64,000 bases of DNA from Maribacter sp. 1_MG-2023 (GCF_030547005.1 NZ_JAUOPN010000008.1:124001-188000); one strand, 5' to 3'; positions 45,293 to 55,053 are shown, counted from the first letter of the stretch. The notes: a model not told the origin generated them from the sequence alone. Program-made: numbers and translations.

Positions 45293-46861
45293 TTACTTCG
45301 CTACATTGACAGCTCTTGTCTCACGTATTACAGTAACTTTCACCTGACCAGGATAAGTCATATCCGTCTGTATTTTCTGAGAAATCTCAAAAGATAATTG
45401 AGCAGCTCTATCATCATTAACCTTCTCGCTCTCAACGATTACACGAAGCTCTCTACCCGCTTGAATAGCGTAAGCCTTCTGTACACCACTAAAACCAAAC
45501 GCAACCTCTTCAAGATCTTTTAAACGCTGAATATAAGAATCTAACACCTGTCTTCTTGCTCCTGGTCTTGCACCACTAATGGCATCACAAACCTGTACGA
45601 TAGGTGCAATTAAAGTTTTCATTTCAATTTCATCGTGGTGAGCACCGATGGCATTACATACCTCTGGTTTTTCACCAAACTTCTCGGCCCACTGCATACC
45701 TAAGATAGCGTGTGGTGTTTCAATTTCATTTTCAGTATTCGGCACTTTACCTATATCATGTAAAAGTCCTGCACGTTTGGCGATTTTAGGATTCAATCCT
45801 AACTCAGCAGCCATAACACCACAAAGTTTAGCAACTTCTCTAGAGTGTTGTAATAGGTTTTGGCCGTAAGAAGATCTATACTTCATTCTACCAACTGCAC
45901 GTATTAACTCTGGGTGTAAACCATGAATACCTAAGTCGATAACAGTACGTTTACCTATTTCAACGATTTCTGTCTCTATTTGTTTTTCGGTCTTCTTAAC
46001 AATCTCTTCAATTCTTGCAGGGTGAATTCTACCATCCGTCACTAGCTTATGAAGCGAAAGTCTTGCAACCTCTCTTCTAACAGAATCGAAACAAGAAAGT
46101 ATAATAGCTTCTGGCGTATCATCAACAATAATCTCAACACCAGTAGCAGCTTCTAAAGCTCTAATATTTCTACCTTCTCTACCAATGATTCTACCTTTAA
46201 CATCATCAGATTCAATATTAAATACAGAAACACAGTTCTCTACTGCTTCTTCTGTACCAATTCTCTGTATGGTGTTAATTATAATTTTACGTGCTTCTTG
46301 TTGTGCTGTAAGTTTAGATTCTTCAACAGTAGATTGAATGTAAGCCATAGCATCAGTCTTAGCCGTTTCTTTCAAACTTTGTACTAATTGATTTTTAGCT
46401 TCATCTGCAGAAAGACCAGAAATAACTTCTAATTGTTGAATTTGGCTTTTATGCATTTTATCCAACTCCTCATGACGTTTGTCAAAAAGTTCTTTTTTCT
46501 GCTCTACGTCTTTCAGTTTATTATCTAACTGAGAGTTCATGTTCTTGTTTTTGGCAAGTTCACTACTCACTTGAGACTCCTTATCTCTAGTACGCTTCTC
46601 TGCTTCATTTATCTTTCTGTCTTTACTATTAATAACCTTCTCATGCTCAGCTTTTAATTCTAAAAACTTCTCTTTCGCTTGTAAAATCTTTTCTTTCTTG
46701 ACACTCTCTCCCTCTGCATTTGCATCTTTTAATATGCGGTCAGCGTCTTTTTTTGCGTTTATTATGGTTTTAGAGGCTTTCCCTTTTTCCAAAAATTTTG
46801 CTATTGCAAAACCGATTGCCAGCCCAACTATTGCGGCAATAATTATCATTGTACTATCCAT
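45293..46861 (-). CDS. rny: Ribonuclease Y
   Basis: 522 residues from the ATG at 46861; a longer reading from 46912 would run through the end of the upstream RNA gene and is rejected. An N-terminal membrane anchor ([16 protein letters not shown]) is followed by a long coiled coil, a KH domain ([23 protein letters not shown] near residue 216), and an HD domain ([13 protein letters not shown] near 370). RNase Y starts mRNA decay at the membrane. The gene begins only about 25 bases after the closing stem of the 6S-like RNA, so transcription probably reads through from the zapA region, or the RNA terminator attenuates it. Confidence 0.95.
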   Translation of the reverse strand: MDSTMIIIAAIVGLAIGFAIAKFLEKGKASKTIINAKKDADRILKDANAEGESVKKEKILQAKEKFLELKAEHEKVINSKDRKINEAEKRTRDKESQVSSELAKNKNMNSQLDNKLKDVEQKKELFDKRHEELDKMHKSQIQQLEVISGLSADEAKNQLVQSLKETAKTDAMAYIQSTVEESKLTAQQEARKIIINTIQRIGTEEAVENCVSVFNIESDDVKGRIIGREGRNIRALEAATGVEIIVDDTPEAIILSCFDSVRREVARLSLHKLVTDGRIHPARIEEIVKKTEKQIETEIVEIGKRTVIDLGIHGLHPELIRAVGRMKYRSSYGQNLLQHSREVAKLCGVMAAELGLNPKIAKRAGLLHDIGKVPNTENEIETPHAILGMQWAEKFGEKPEVCNAIGAHHDEIEMKTLIAPIVQVCDAISGARPGARRQVLDSYIQRLKDLEEVAFGFSGVQKAYAIQAGRELRVIVESEKVNDDRAAQLSFEISQKIQTDMTYPGQVKVTVIRETRAVNVAK

Positions 46862-46875
46862 AGTGTAATTTATTA

Positions 46876-47050
46876 ATAAAAAAAAAGCCCACATTGGAGA
46901 AGTTTTGATCAAACTCCGGTAAACAGGTTTAGGGCTAACAGACTGATCAAGGATCCCTATACAAGTAGGGCTTGCTTTTACAATCTAAACTCACCCTTTT
47001 TAAAAAAAATAAATGTTGAGTTTGTCAAAAGGTATTACCAATGTGGGCAG
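46876..47050 (-). ncRNA. ssrS: 6S RNA (6S-Flavo type)
   Basis: The region between zapA and rny is non-coding but structured. The minus-strand RNA opens with GCCCACATTGG (47038-47048) and closes with the exact complement CCAATGTGGGC (46887-46897), followed by nine T, giving a 162-base closed structure with its own terminator. Inside are further pairings: AAACTCA / TGAGTTT, a CCCTA / TAGGG hairpin and a GATC-loop hairpin with GGAGTTT / AAACTTCTCC arms. A long duplex with a central open region is the 6S design, which sequesters housekeeping RNA polymerase. Location beside zapA also fits 6S RNA. Ends are approximate. Confidence 0.8.
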
Positions 47051-47077
47051 TAACTTAATGTATTTAAAAGAACGTTT

Positions 47078-47374
47078 TTATTTCAAAGCTAATTTAGATG
47101 TTACCAAATCTTCTAGCGCTTGTAAACGCTCTTCAGCTTCTTTGGTACCTTCTGTTTGCTCTATGCCATTTTGTTCAATTTTAGACGCAAATTGTAAGGC
47201 ACACATGGCCAAAACATCTTGTTTGTCTCTAACTGCATAGTTCTTCTCAAATTTTTTAGCCAACTGTTCTATATTCTTAGCCGCTTTACGCAAGCCTTCT
47301 TCCTGAGCAGGGTCAATAGTCAATGGGTAGACCCTATCAGCAATAGAAAGTTTTATTTTGAGCTTTTCTGACAT
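47078..47374 (-). CDS. zapA: Cell division protein ZapA
   Basis: 98 residues. The N-terminal SEKLKIKLSIADRVYPLTIDPAQEEGLRKAAKNI is the ZapA fold that binds FtsZ, and the C-terminal half is a coiled coil. ZapA bundles FtsZ filaments at the division site. It lies 13 bases downstream of a small coiled-coil gene and upstream of the 6S-type RNA. Confidence 0.9.
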   Translation of the reverse strand: MSEKLKIKLSIADRVYPLTIDPAQEEGLRKAAKNIEQLAKKFEKNYAVRDKQDVLAMCALQFASKIEQNGIEQTEGTKEAEERLQALEDLVTSKLALK

Positions 47375-47387
47375 ATTATTATAAACA

Positions 47388-47678
47388 TTACTCCGACAAT
47401 TGAGCTATACAATGGTCCAACTCTCGTATTAATGTATTTATTTTAAGCTTAGCTTCTGTTTTATTTGTATTACTGCCAAGCATTGAATTTGCAAGTTTGA
47501 GTGAATTATATTTCTCTTCCCATTCAGACACCGTTTTACTGGCATTTTCTTGTGAAGATTTTATATTCATTAATTCTTTTTCCAATTCAATATTAGCATT
47601 GTTTAAAACCTCAAGTTTATGCAACAATTTGCTAATTTTATTTTCTAAAGAATCAACAATTTTAATTAACTCGCCCAT
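47388..47678 (-). CDS. Small coiled-coil protein upstream of zapA
   Basis: 96 residues, almost entirely a predicted coiled coil (LENKISKLLHKLEVLNNANIELEKEL and later heptads), with no signal. Its size and position before zapA are reminiscent of ZapB-like division proteins, but sequence similarity cannot be judged by eye. Likely cotranscribed with zapA from the promoter at 47703-47733. Confidence 0.78.
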   Translation of the reverse strand: MGELIKIVDSLENKISKLLHKLEVLNNANIELEKELMNIKSSQENASKTVSEWEEKYNSLKLANSMLGSNTNKTEAKLKINTLIRELDHCIAQLSE

Positions 47679-47702
47679 ACATTACAATCAATGCGATTTA
47701 CA

Positions 47703-47733
47703 CAAAGTTAACATACATTATATGACTTAGCAA
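47703..47733 (-). promoter_or_regulatory. Promoter for the coiled-coil/zapA unit
   Basis: Minus-strand TTG (47731-47733), 20 bases, TAACTTTG (47703-47710), 24 bases before the ATG at 47678. No other good promoter lies before the 6S-type RNA. Confidence 0.55.
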
Positions 47734-47871
47734 TAGTTTTATGAAATATTCGTAAAACTGTCGTTCTAAATTTCAGAATACATTACAATAAACTCTTTAT
47801 AATAATTTTAGCGTCCTCAACTTCACCGAATTGTTATTGATTAATTATTTTCGCACTATTGCTATCTACCT

Positions 47872-49563
47872 ATGAAAAAAATATCCCTTGGTCTTTTATT
47901 ATTATTTTGTTTTAGTCTATTCGCTCAAGAAAATTATCCGAAAGATGCTTTTGGACCACCAATGGACATCCCCATTATTTTAGCGGGTACTTTTGGCGAG
48001 CTACGTTCTAACCACTTTCATTCTGGTGTTGATATCAAAACACAGCAGCGAGAAGGTATTCCAATAAATGCTATTGGCGATGGCACCATTACCCGTATTA
48101 AGGTTTCTCTTTGGGGCTACGGTAAAGTTCTTTACATAGCTCACCCAAATGGCTATACTTCGGTTTATGGTCATCTTCAGAAGTTCTCACCTACTATTGA
48201 AGCTTATATCAAAAAATTACAATACAATAAAAAATCGTTTGAAGTAGAGGTTTTTCCTGATTATGGAGAATTGAAGGTATCAAAAGGTGAATTAATTGCA
48301 TATAGCGGTAATACAGGTGGTTCTGCTGGTCCGCATTTACATTTTGAAATTAGAAGTAGTATTTCTGAAAAACCGACCAACCCTTTAATGTATGGTTTAG
48401 ATGTTGCCGATGCTACAAATCCTATACTAGAAAAATTATTTGTTTATCCGTTGACAGATAAATCTCATATCAATAATAACTATGAAAGAACACAAATAAA
48501 TTTTAGTAAACAGACTGATGGTTCATTTTTAGCGGATAAAGTTACCGCGCTAGGTGATATTGGAGTTGGTTTTATTGGTTTTGATAGGCTAGATATGGCC
48601 GCTAATAAAAACGGAGTATATAGTGTTGAACTTAGTGTAAATGGAAAAATATATTCATTATATGATTTTGAGTCATTTTCTTTTGGTGAGACTAGATATA
48701 TAAATACGCTCGTTGACTATGATTATTATGGTAGAAATAGACAAAAAATTCAGAAAAGTTTTAAATCACCGGGTAATAACCTGAGTATTTATAAAGATTT
48801 ATATAATGACGGTAAAATAAAAATAAACGAAGGTTTAAGTTATACTGCCAAATTATTGATCAAAGATTACGCTGGTAATAAGGTAGAGCTTCATATACCT
48901 ATTGAAGGCGTAAAGAATTTATTGGGCAACAAAAAAGTAATAGCGAAAACCGACAATTACGTGATTTCAAAAAAACCTAATAATTTTGATTTAGGTGGTG
49001 CGAAAGTTTATTTTCCGACAAATACTTTTTATGAAGATTTTTACATCGATTTGGAGAAGGGAAAAGACACCGTAACCATTCATCGTAACACAGTACCGGC
49101 ACATAGAAATTTCACGATAACTTTTGATGTTTCTAAATATACAAAAGAAGAACAAAAACAATTATTCATAGCTAGGTTAGATTCTAAACTTAGACCAAAC
49201 CATGCGAACACCTATAAACGTGGCAATGAATTTACAACACGAACACGTAATCTAGGTACATACACTTTAGCTAAAGATTCTGTTGCACCCACTATTAGAA
49301 CAAAGAATTTTAAAGACAAGCAATGGTTAAACAATTATAAATATCTGAGTGTACAGATAGCTGATGACTTAAGTGGTGTAGATAAATATTCTGCTACCTT
49401 AAATGGCGAATGGATTTTGATGGAATACGAACCTAAACGCAGTACCTTGACCTATAATTTTGATGATAAGATTGCAGACCAAACGCAATGTGTTCTTGAA
49501 GTTACCGTTACAGATAATGTAGGGAATACCAATACCCTAACCACCTCTTTTTATAGAAAATAA
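47872..49563 (+). CDS. M23 family metallopeptidase (LytM-type), exported
   Basis: 563 residues with a signal peptide (MKKISLGLLLLFCFSLFAQ). The N-terminal half is an M23 peptidase domain with NHFHSGVDIKT (first zinc ligands, near residue 48), YGHLQKFSP and GPHLHFEIR (near 158). The C-terminal half consists of beta-sandwich-like segments. M23 enzymes cut peptidoglycan cross-links. A TonB-dependent receptor gene begins 5 bases after its stop, so they are cotranscribed. Confidence 0.92.
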   Translation: MKKISLGLLLLFCFSLFAQENYPKDAFGPPMDIPIILAGTFGELRSNHFHSGVDIKTQQREGIPINAIGDGTITRIKVSLWGYGKVLYIAHPNGYTSVYGHLQKFSPTIEAYIKKLQYNKKSFEVEVFPDYGELKVSKGELIAYSGNTGGSAGPHLHFEIRSSISEKPTNPLMYGLDVADATNPILEKLFVYPLTDKSHINNNYERTQINFSKQTDGSFLADKVTALGDIGVGFIGFDRLDMAANKNGVYSVELSVNGKIYSLYDFESFSFGETRYINTLVDYDYYGRNRQKIQKSFKSPGNNLSIYKDLYNDGKIKINEGLSYTAKLLIKDYAGNKVELHIPIEGVKNLLGNKKVIAKTDNYVISKKPNNFDLGGAKVYFPTNTFYEDFYIDLEKGKDTVTIHRNTVPAHRNFTITFDVSKYTKEEQKQLFIARLDSKLRPNHANTYKRGNEFTTRTRNLGTYTLAKDSVAPTIRTKNFKDKQWLNNYKYLSVQIADDLSGVDKYSATLNGEWILMEYEPKRSTLTYNFDDKIADQTQCVLEVTVTDNVGNTNTLTTSFYRK

Positions 49564-49568
49564 CACAT

Positions 49569-52034
49569 TTGAAACTACCTAACGTTCTAAGCCTGATACT
49601 ACTGCTGTGCAGCGCCATTGGTTTTGCACAGAACGCTACTATTTCAGGTGTAGTACTAGGAGAAGGTAATGAGCCCTTACCAAATGTAAATATTACGAGT
49701 AAAGGCTTAGGTACCACAACAAATTCTGACGGTTTTTACATTTTAGAGATTACCTCAGATGAAGAGAACACTATAGTTTTCTCTCATATTGCTTATTTAG
49801 ATGTTGTTTTGGAAAATATCATATTAAACACGAATGAAACATTTGAGTTCAATCCTGTTTTAAAAAGTGATGTTACCCAGATAGACGGAGTTACCGTTTC
49901 TGCCACTGGCGAAAAAGAAGTCAGCAATATTTTAAACATATCCCCAGAAAAAATCAGAAAGATACCAGGTGCAAATTCCGGAGTAGAAACAATATTGAAG
50001 CTATTACCCGGTGTATCTTCTAACAACGAATTAAGTACACAATATGCTGTACGTGGTGGTAACTACGATGAAAATTTGGTATATGTAAACGAAATAGAAG
50101 TGTACAGACCATTTTTAATTCGTTCAGCACAACAAGAAGGTTTAAGCTTTGTAAATAGCGACCTAGTACAGAATGTCAAGTTTTCAGCCGGTGGTTTTCA
50201 AGCGAAGTATGGCGACAAGCTAGCTTCCGTATTAGATATTAAATATAAGACCCCTACCCTATTTTCTCTTCGGGCAGATGTAAGTTTTCTTGGGGCAAGT
50301 GCTAGCTTAGAAACGGTTTCTAAAAACCAAAAACTCAGCTCGGTATCTGGTGTTCGTTATAGAAATAACTCCCTTTTGGTTAACAGTCAGCAAACGCAAA
50401 GCAATTTTAATCCGGCATTTACAGATGTACAAAGTTATTTGACGTACCGCTTTTCACCTAAGTTTCAACTTAATTTTCTAGGCAATTTAGCTGTCAACGA
50501 TTATAAAAATGAACCGCTAAATAGACAGACTAATTTTGGCACCATAGACAATCCACAGGCATTAATAGTATATTATGAAGGACAAGAAAACAACAAATAC
50601 ACTACCGCTTTAGGAGCTGTAAAAGGCAGTTATTTTTTAAATGAGAAGACCACATTAAAACTTATAACTTCTATTTACCATACTGTTGAAGAAGAATATT
50701 CAGATGTTGTAGCAGCCTATGAGCTTGGTGATGTTGATAACAATTTAGGGAGCGAAACGGCTGGCGAGGTATTAACATCTCGCGGAATAGGCTCTCAATT
50801 CAATCGAACAAGAAATGATTTAGATGCACTAATCTTCAATTTAGAACACAAAGGTTCTCACACCATAAATAATGCTGTATTGGAATGGGGGGCAAAATAT
50901 ACCCATGAAGACATACGAGATCAGTTGCGAGAATCTGAGTTTATTGACTCCGCCGGATTCTCCATAAGACCACCTCGCCCTGAATTTATAAATAATCAGC
51001 CTTCTGAACCCTTTGATGCTCCATTAGAAGCCTATAGTAGCTTAAATGCTCTAAACTTTGTAAAAACGAATCGGTTTTCTGGCTTTGTTCAATTGGGCGC
51101 CCAAAAAACATGGGAAAATGCAGATGTATACTATAATATTGGTGTTCGCTCTCATCATTGGACGGTGAGCGGTACTGGCGTAGAAAAAGTATCACAAACC
51201 GTATTTAGTCCACGTGCACAATTCGCTATAAAGCCCGAATGGGATAAGGATATGCTTTTTCGACTATCTGCCGGAGTTTATCATCAACCTCCTTTTTATC
51301 GAGAATTACGTGATAACACAGGTACTATACAACCCAACGTAAAGGCACAAAAAGCTTTTCATCTCGTTGCGGGAAATGAGTATAGTTTTCTGCTCTGGGA
51401 TAGACCTTTTACACTAATAAGCGAAGCATACTACAAGAAACTAGAAAATGTAAATCCATATACCTTAGAAGATGTTCGCATTCGTTATGCTGCTAATAAT
51501 GATGCAGAAGCTTATGTCTATGGTGCAGAAGTTAGATTAAACGGTGCCTTTGTACCTGGCACAGAATCTTGGGTAAGCCTAGGGTACTTGAAAACTGAAG
51601 AGAATAGAAATAATAGAGGATACATTCCTAGACCTACAGATCAACGCGTAAAATTCGCTATTCTTTTTCAAGATTACATACCTACAATACCAGATGTAAA
51701 AATGTATTTAAATTTAGTTTATCAAACGGGTGTGCCTGGTGGTTCGCCCAGTTATGCAGACCCCTACATTTTTCAGAATAGAATAAGAGATTATAAACGT
51801 GCAGATTTAGGAATTTCCTATATTTTTGCAAATAAGGATAAACAATTTTCAAGAACACATTGGCTTCATAATTTTAAAGAATTGAGTTTAGGTTTTGAAA
51901 TTTTCAATTTATTCAACAATCAAAATTCAATTACCAATACTTGGGTGAGAGATGCAGATAGCAAAAATGAATATGCTGTACCAAATTACCTTACCTCTAG
52001 AGTATTAAATTTAAAATTAGGATTACGCCTTTAA
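49569..52034 (+). CDS. TonB-dependent receptor with carboxypeptidase-like N-domain, TTG start
   Basis: 821 residues. A signal peptide (cleavage after GFAQ near residue 21) precedes a carboxypeptidase-regulatory-like domain (about 22-105; ATISGVVLGEGNEPLPNVNI) and a plug (about 110-230; PGANSGVETILKLLPGVSS, YAVRGGNYDENLVYVNEIEV), then a 22-strand-type barrel to the C-terminus. It lacks the SusC length and has no SusD partner. The ligand is unknown. The start is TTG at 49569; no in-frame ATG would keep the signal peptide. It sits between a cell wall peptidase and an exported protein gene. Confidence 0.92.
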   Translation: MKLPNVLSLILLLCSAIGFAQNATISGVVLGEGNEPLPNVNITSKGLGTTTNSDGFYILEITSDEENTIVFSHIAYLDVVLENIILNTNETFEFNPVLKSDVTQIDGVTVSATGEKEVSNILNISPEKIRKIPGANSGVETILKLLPGVSSNNELSTQYAVRGGNYDENLVYVNEIEVYRPFLIRSAQQEGLSFVNSDLVQNVKFSAGGFQAKYGDKLASVLDIKYKTPTLFSLRADVSFLGASASLETVSKNQKLSSVSGVRYRNNSLLVNSQQTQSNFNPAFTDVQSYLTYRFSPKFQLNFLGNLAVNDYKNEPLNRQTNFGTIDNPQALIVYYEGQENNKYTTALGAVKGSYFLNEKTTLKLITSIYHTVEEEYSDVVAAYELGDVDNNLGSETAGEVLTSRGIGSQFNRTRNDLDALIFNLEHKGSHTINNAVLEWGAKYTHEDIRDQLRESEFIDSAGFSIRPPRPEFINNQPSEPFDAPLEAYSSLNALNFVKTNRFSGFVQLGAQKTWENADVYYNIGVRSHHWTVSGTGVEKVSQTVFSPRAQFAIKPEWDKDMLFRLSAGVYHQPPFYRELRDNTGTIQPNVKAQKAFHLVAGNEYSFLLWDRPFTLISEAYYKKLENVNPYTLEDVRIRYAANNDAEAYVYGAEVRLNGAFVPGTESWVSLGYLKTEENRNNRGYIPRPTDQRVKFAILFQDYIPTIPDVKMYLNLVYQTGVPGGSPSYADPYIFQNRIRDYKRADLGISYIFANKDKQFSRTHWLHNFKELSLGFEIFNLFNNQNSITNTWVRDADSKNEYAVPNYLTSRVLNLKLGLRL

Positions 52035-52043
52035 ACATTACAG

Positions 52044-52694
52044 ATGAAAAGAATACTTTTCTTACTAGCACTTATTTCTTCTTTCGCCGTTATGGCTCAG
52101 AAAAACATTTATGAAAGTCCGAGTTTTGATAACTTAAGCGCTGATCATAATATTTTAGCCATTATACCTTTCTTGACCAATTTAGACTTGAATGAAAAAA
52201 TCTCTAAATCTGAACAAAAAAGATTAGAAGAGAACGAAGGTTATGCTGTACAAAATGCCTTAGAGACGTATTTCTCTAAACGAAGTAAAAAGAAAAAGTT
52301 ACCGGTAACGTTTCAAAACATTGAAAATACGGCTGCTATACTAGCTAAGAAAAATATTAGCTATGACAATATAGATGTTTATACCACCAAAGAGCTAAGT
52401 GAAATTTTAGGAGTAGATGGTATTATCAGTGGTACTTTAGATTTGAACATACTACTATCAAACGGTGTACCTACAGAATTCAGTTTTACCGACTATTTCT
52501 CTGGTGGTGCTAATTATGGTCGTATTGGTATTAAAATAAGCGATGGTGATTCTGGTAAATTACTATGGAAATATGAAAAGGAAATCAATAAGAAGACTGG
52601 CAAAAACACCACCGACCTAATTGACCGAATGATGAAATTAGCTATTAGAAAATTTCCCTATGAAAGAGAACGTAAACGCGACCGTAAAAATTAA
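52044..52694 (+). CDS. Exported protein of unknown function, CsgG/GNA1162-like traits
   Basis: 216 residues with a signal peptide (cleavage after VMAQ near residue 18). The mature protein opens ILAIIPFLTNLD and later has LGVDGIISGTLDLN followed by a beta-rich stretch and a GKLLWKYEKEINKK motif. This resembles the alternating alpha/beta layout of CsgG/GNA1162-like outer-membrane-associated proteins, a weak visual similarity only. It follows the TonB receptor gene by 9 bases. Its stop abuts the stop of the converging cysteine desulfurase gene. Confidence 0.78.
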   Translation: MKRILFLLALISSFAVMAQKNIYESPSFDNLSADHNILAIIPFLTNLDLNEKISKSEQKRLEENEGYAVQNALETYFSKRSKKKKLPVTFQNIENTAAILAKKNISYDNIDVYTTKELSEILGVDGIISGTLDLNILLSNGVPTEFSFTDYFSGGANYGRIGIKISDGDSGKLLWKYEKEINKKTGKNTTDLIDRMMKLAIRKFPYERERKRDRKN

Positions 52695-53840
52695 TTACGC
52701 CTCTATAATATTTTTTAAAACACCAATAGTATAATCGATTTCTTCTTTGGTATTATACGTAGAAAATGAAAAGCGTACAGACGGCTTTTTCATATCTTCT
52801 GCAGATAACATTTGTGTAAGCACATGAGAACCTGCATCGCTACCAGACTGGCATGCACTACCTTTAGAACACGCAATGCCTTTCATATCTAAATTGAATA
52901 AAAGTAGCATTGACTTAGCTTCAGAAATAGGTAAACAAACATTCACCAAAGTATATGTACTATTCTCTAAATCACCCGAATGTCCATTAAATTTCACCCC
53001 GGGTATTTCTCTATTAACCTGCTCTATAAAGTAAGATTTTAATCCCTCAACAAATTTCTTGTCTTCATCTAAATTCTCGTAAGCATGTATAAAAGCTTCT
53101 TCTAGACCTACTATATTATGAAAAGACTCGGTACCAGCTCTAAGTCCGCGTTCTTGAGAACCGCCAGATATCATACAGCTTAATCCAGAATTCTTACGAA
53201 TAAAAGCAAAACCAATTCCTTTAGGTCCATGAAATTTATGTGCTGCAGCTGCTAAGAAATCGATAGGAAATTCTTTTACATCCCAATTATAATGTCCGAG
53301 AGATTGTACGGTATCAGAATGCACTAAAGCTCCGTATTTCTTCGACAACAATGTAATCTCTTCTAAGTCTATTTTATTCCCTATTTCATTGTTTATATGC
53401 ATTAAGCTGACCATCTTCTTAGAATCGTCTTTCTGTAAAAGAGTTTCTAGATGCGCTATATCAGGATTACCAAATACATCTAAATCCACATATAATAATT
53501 GAATTAAGCCCTTTTGCTCTAATTCTTCTACAGTATGTAAAACTGCATGGTGCTCAATTCTAGTAGTAATAATAGTTTTTACATCTAAATCTCGAACGGC
53601 ACATCTAATAATCATATTATCTGCCTCGGTACCACCAGAGGTGAAAATAATTTCTGAAGGTTGTGCATTAATATACTTAGCAATAGTTTTACGCGCACTT
53701 TCAATGGCTGTCTTTGCTGTTCTACCAAAACTATGGGTAGAAGAAGGGTTACCATAAGTGCCTAATGCATCTTGCATTTTTGCAATAACCTTAGGGTGAA
53801 TTTGCGTAGTGGCTGCATTATCTAAATATACATGTTTCAT
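52695..53840 (-). CDS. Cysteine desulfurase (IscS/NifS-like)
   Basis: 381 residues, a PLP enzyme that removes sulfur from cysteine for Fe-S clusters or tRNA thiolation. The N-terminal YLDNAATTQIHP, the PLP lysine in AAAHKFHGPKGIGF near residue 200 and the active cysteine in SKGSACQSGSDAG near 325 are present. No isc or suf genes adjoin, so the use of its sulfur is open. A minus-strand TATTTTTG at 53869-53876 is a candidate -7 box. Confidence 0.93.
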   Translation of the reverse strand: MKHVYLDNAATTQIHPKVIAKMQDALGTYGNPSSTHSFGRTAKTAIESARKTIAKYINAQPSEIIFTSGGTEADNMIIRCAVRDLDVKTIITTRIEHHAVLHTVEELEQKGLIQLLYVDLDVFGNPDIAHLETLLQKDDSKKMVSLMHINNEIGNKIDLEEITLLSKKYGALVHSDTVQSLGHYNWDVKEFPIDFLAAAAHKFHGPKGIGFAFIRKNSGLSCMISGGSQERGLRAGTESFHNIVGLEEAFIHAYENLDEDKKFVEGLKSYFIEQVNREIPGVKFNGHSGDLENSTYTLVNVCLPISEAKSMLLLFNLDMKGIACSKGSACQSGSDAGSHVLTQMLSAEDMKKPSVRFSFSTYNTKEEIDYTIGVLKNIIEA

Positions 53841-53931
53841 ATAAGCCTACTCTTAAATAAATAATGAACAAAAATAGTTAATTAACCCATAATTGACAGT
53901 GATGCTAGAGACAGATTTCCAATTTTTAAAT

Positions 53932-53939
53932 TAAATTTG
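53932..53939 (+). promoter_or_regulatory. -7 element placed 4 bases before an ATG
   Basis: TAAATTTG fits TAnnTTTG and ends 4 bases before the ATG of the lipoprotein gene. No spaced TTG is visible. Confidence 0.35.
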
Positions 53940-53943
53940 AATT

Positions 53944-54450
53944 ATGAAAAAATACCTCTTAATTGGTTGTTCGATTTTGTTCTTTGGATGTAACGATGGT
54001 GACCTACAAATAGAAACCGTAGATTTTGATAGTATAGAAACAGTCCAAAGTTGTAATGATGTTTCTGCCACGACCGAAAATGTATTGTTCAAAATAAACG
54101 ACGACGAAGCATTAATATTAAATCTTCCTAGTGAACTGTTAAAAAATGAAGTTTCAACTACTGAAATTGAAAGTCTAGTTCCTGGAAGTTCTCAAATTAC
54201 CTATCGTATTTTCTCTGAGACCGTTAGCAGTAGTTATTTTTGTGATTCACCACCACCACTTACACCAACTGTTTTAAAAGAAATTGAGGCAGAGGCAGGT
54301 AGTGTTTTTGTAACGACCACTACTGAAGACAGTATTACATATAGCCATACCATTCAACTAAGTGGCATTACTTTTTTAAATGAAAACGGCAGTAGAATTA
54401 CAGATTTACAAATAAGTGAGTTTGGTACTGTAACTACAAGTATAGAGTAA
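53944..54450 (+). CDS. Lipoprotein of unknown function
   Basis: 168 residues with a lipoprotein signal (ILFFGCNDG, Cys near residue 16). The mature part is acidic and rich in Thr/Ser/Glu, likely all-beta, with cysteines in VQSCNDV and YFCDSPPP that could form a disulfide. No family is recognised. It converges on the Smr gene: the two stops are one base apart, with no terminator between. Confidence 0.78.
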   Translation: MKKYLLIGCSILFFGCNDGDLQIETVDFDSIETVQSCNDVSATTENVLFKINDDEALILNLPSELLKNEVSTTEIESLVPGSSQITYRIFSETVSSSYFCDSPPPLTPTVLKEIEAEAGSVFVTTTTEDSITYSHTIQLSGITFLNENGSRITDLQISEFGTVTTSIE

Positions 54451-54451
54451 T

Positions 54452-54994
54452 TTAAAAATTCTGAAAAATATAGACCTCGGTTGCCCCTAATCCATATTTT
54501 TGATAATCGGCATCGTAATATTTAACGTTGTCGTACTTTCGAAATAGATAACCTAATTCTTCTTTTAATACGCCCTCACCTACTCCATGTATAAATACAA
54601 TTTTTTGTATTCGTTTACTGATAGCAAAATCTAACTGACGTTTGGCAGTATCTAACTGCAGGTTGAGCATATCATACTTACTTACCGATTTAGGATTTTT
54701 CATTAGTTGATTGATATGCAAATCAACTTCCATTTTGGGCGCTGTACGCTCTTTAGCCCCTAATACTGTTGCCTTTCTACGCTTGGGTATTTCTTTTTCC
54801 TTTTTAATCTGAGCAACTTCATAATTAGAAACTCTAATATCATCAGCAATTAAAACGAGTTCATGAGCTGCAAATGTTAATGGAAAACCATCGTCACTTA
54901 ACATTGTAATATTAGTACCATTAATAGATTCAACAACGCCTTTAATGACATCATCAATTGTTTCTACGGTATCGCCAATATTAAAATGAGACAT
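54452..54994 (-). CDS. Smr-domain protein
   Basis: 180 residues from ATG 54994; a start at 55015 would lie inside the probable -7 box (minus-strand TATTTTTG, 55013-55020). The N-terminal part (IGDTVETIDDVIKGVVESI) is a small beta barrel, and the C-terminal Smr domain shows VDLHINQLM near residue 95 and IHGVGEGVLKEEL near 140, the HGxGxG nuclease-type motif. Smr domains occur in MutS2 and standalone proteins, with roles in recombination or translation quality control. The role here is not known. Confidence 0.87.
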   Translation of the reverse strand: MSHFNIGDTVETIDDVIKGVVESINGTNITMLSDDGFPLTFAAHELVLIADDIRVSNYEVAQIKKEKEIPKRRKATVLGAKERTAPKMEVDLHINQLMKNPKSVSKYDMLNLQLDTAKRQLDFAISKRIQKIVFIHGVGEGVLKEELGYLFRKYDNVKYYDADYQKYGLGATEVYIFQNF

Positions 54995-55053
54995 GTTTTT
55001 GTTTTGAATACACAAAAATAATGGTAATTTTCGAACTATTAATTTATTTACAG

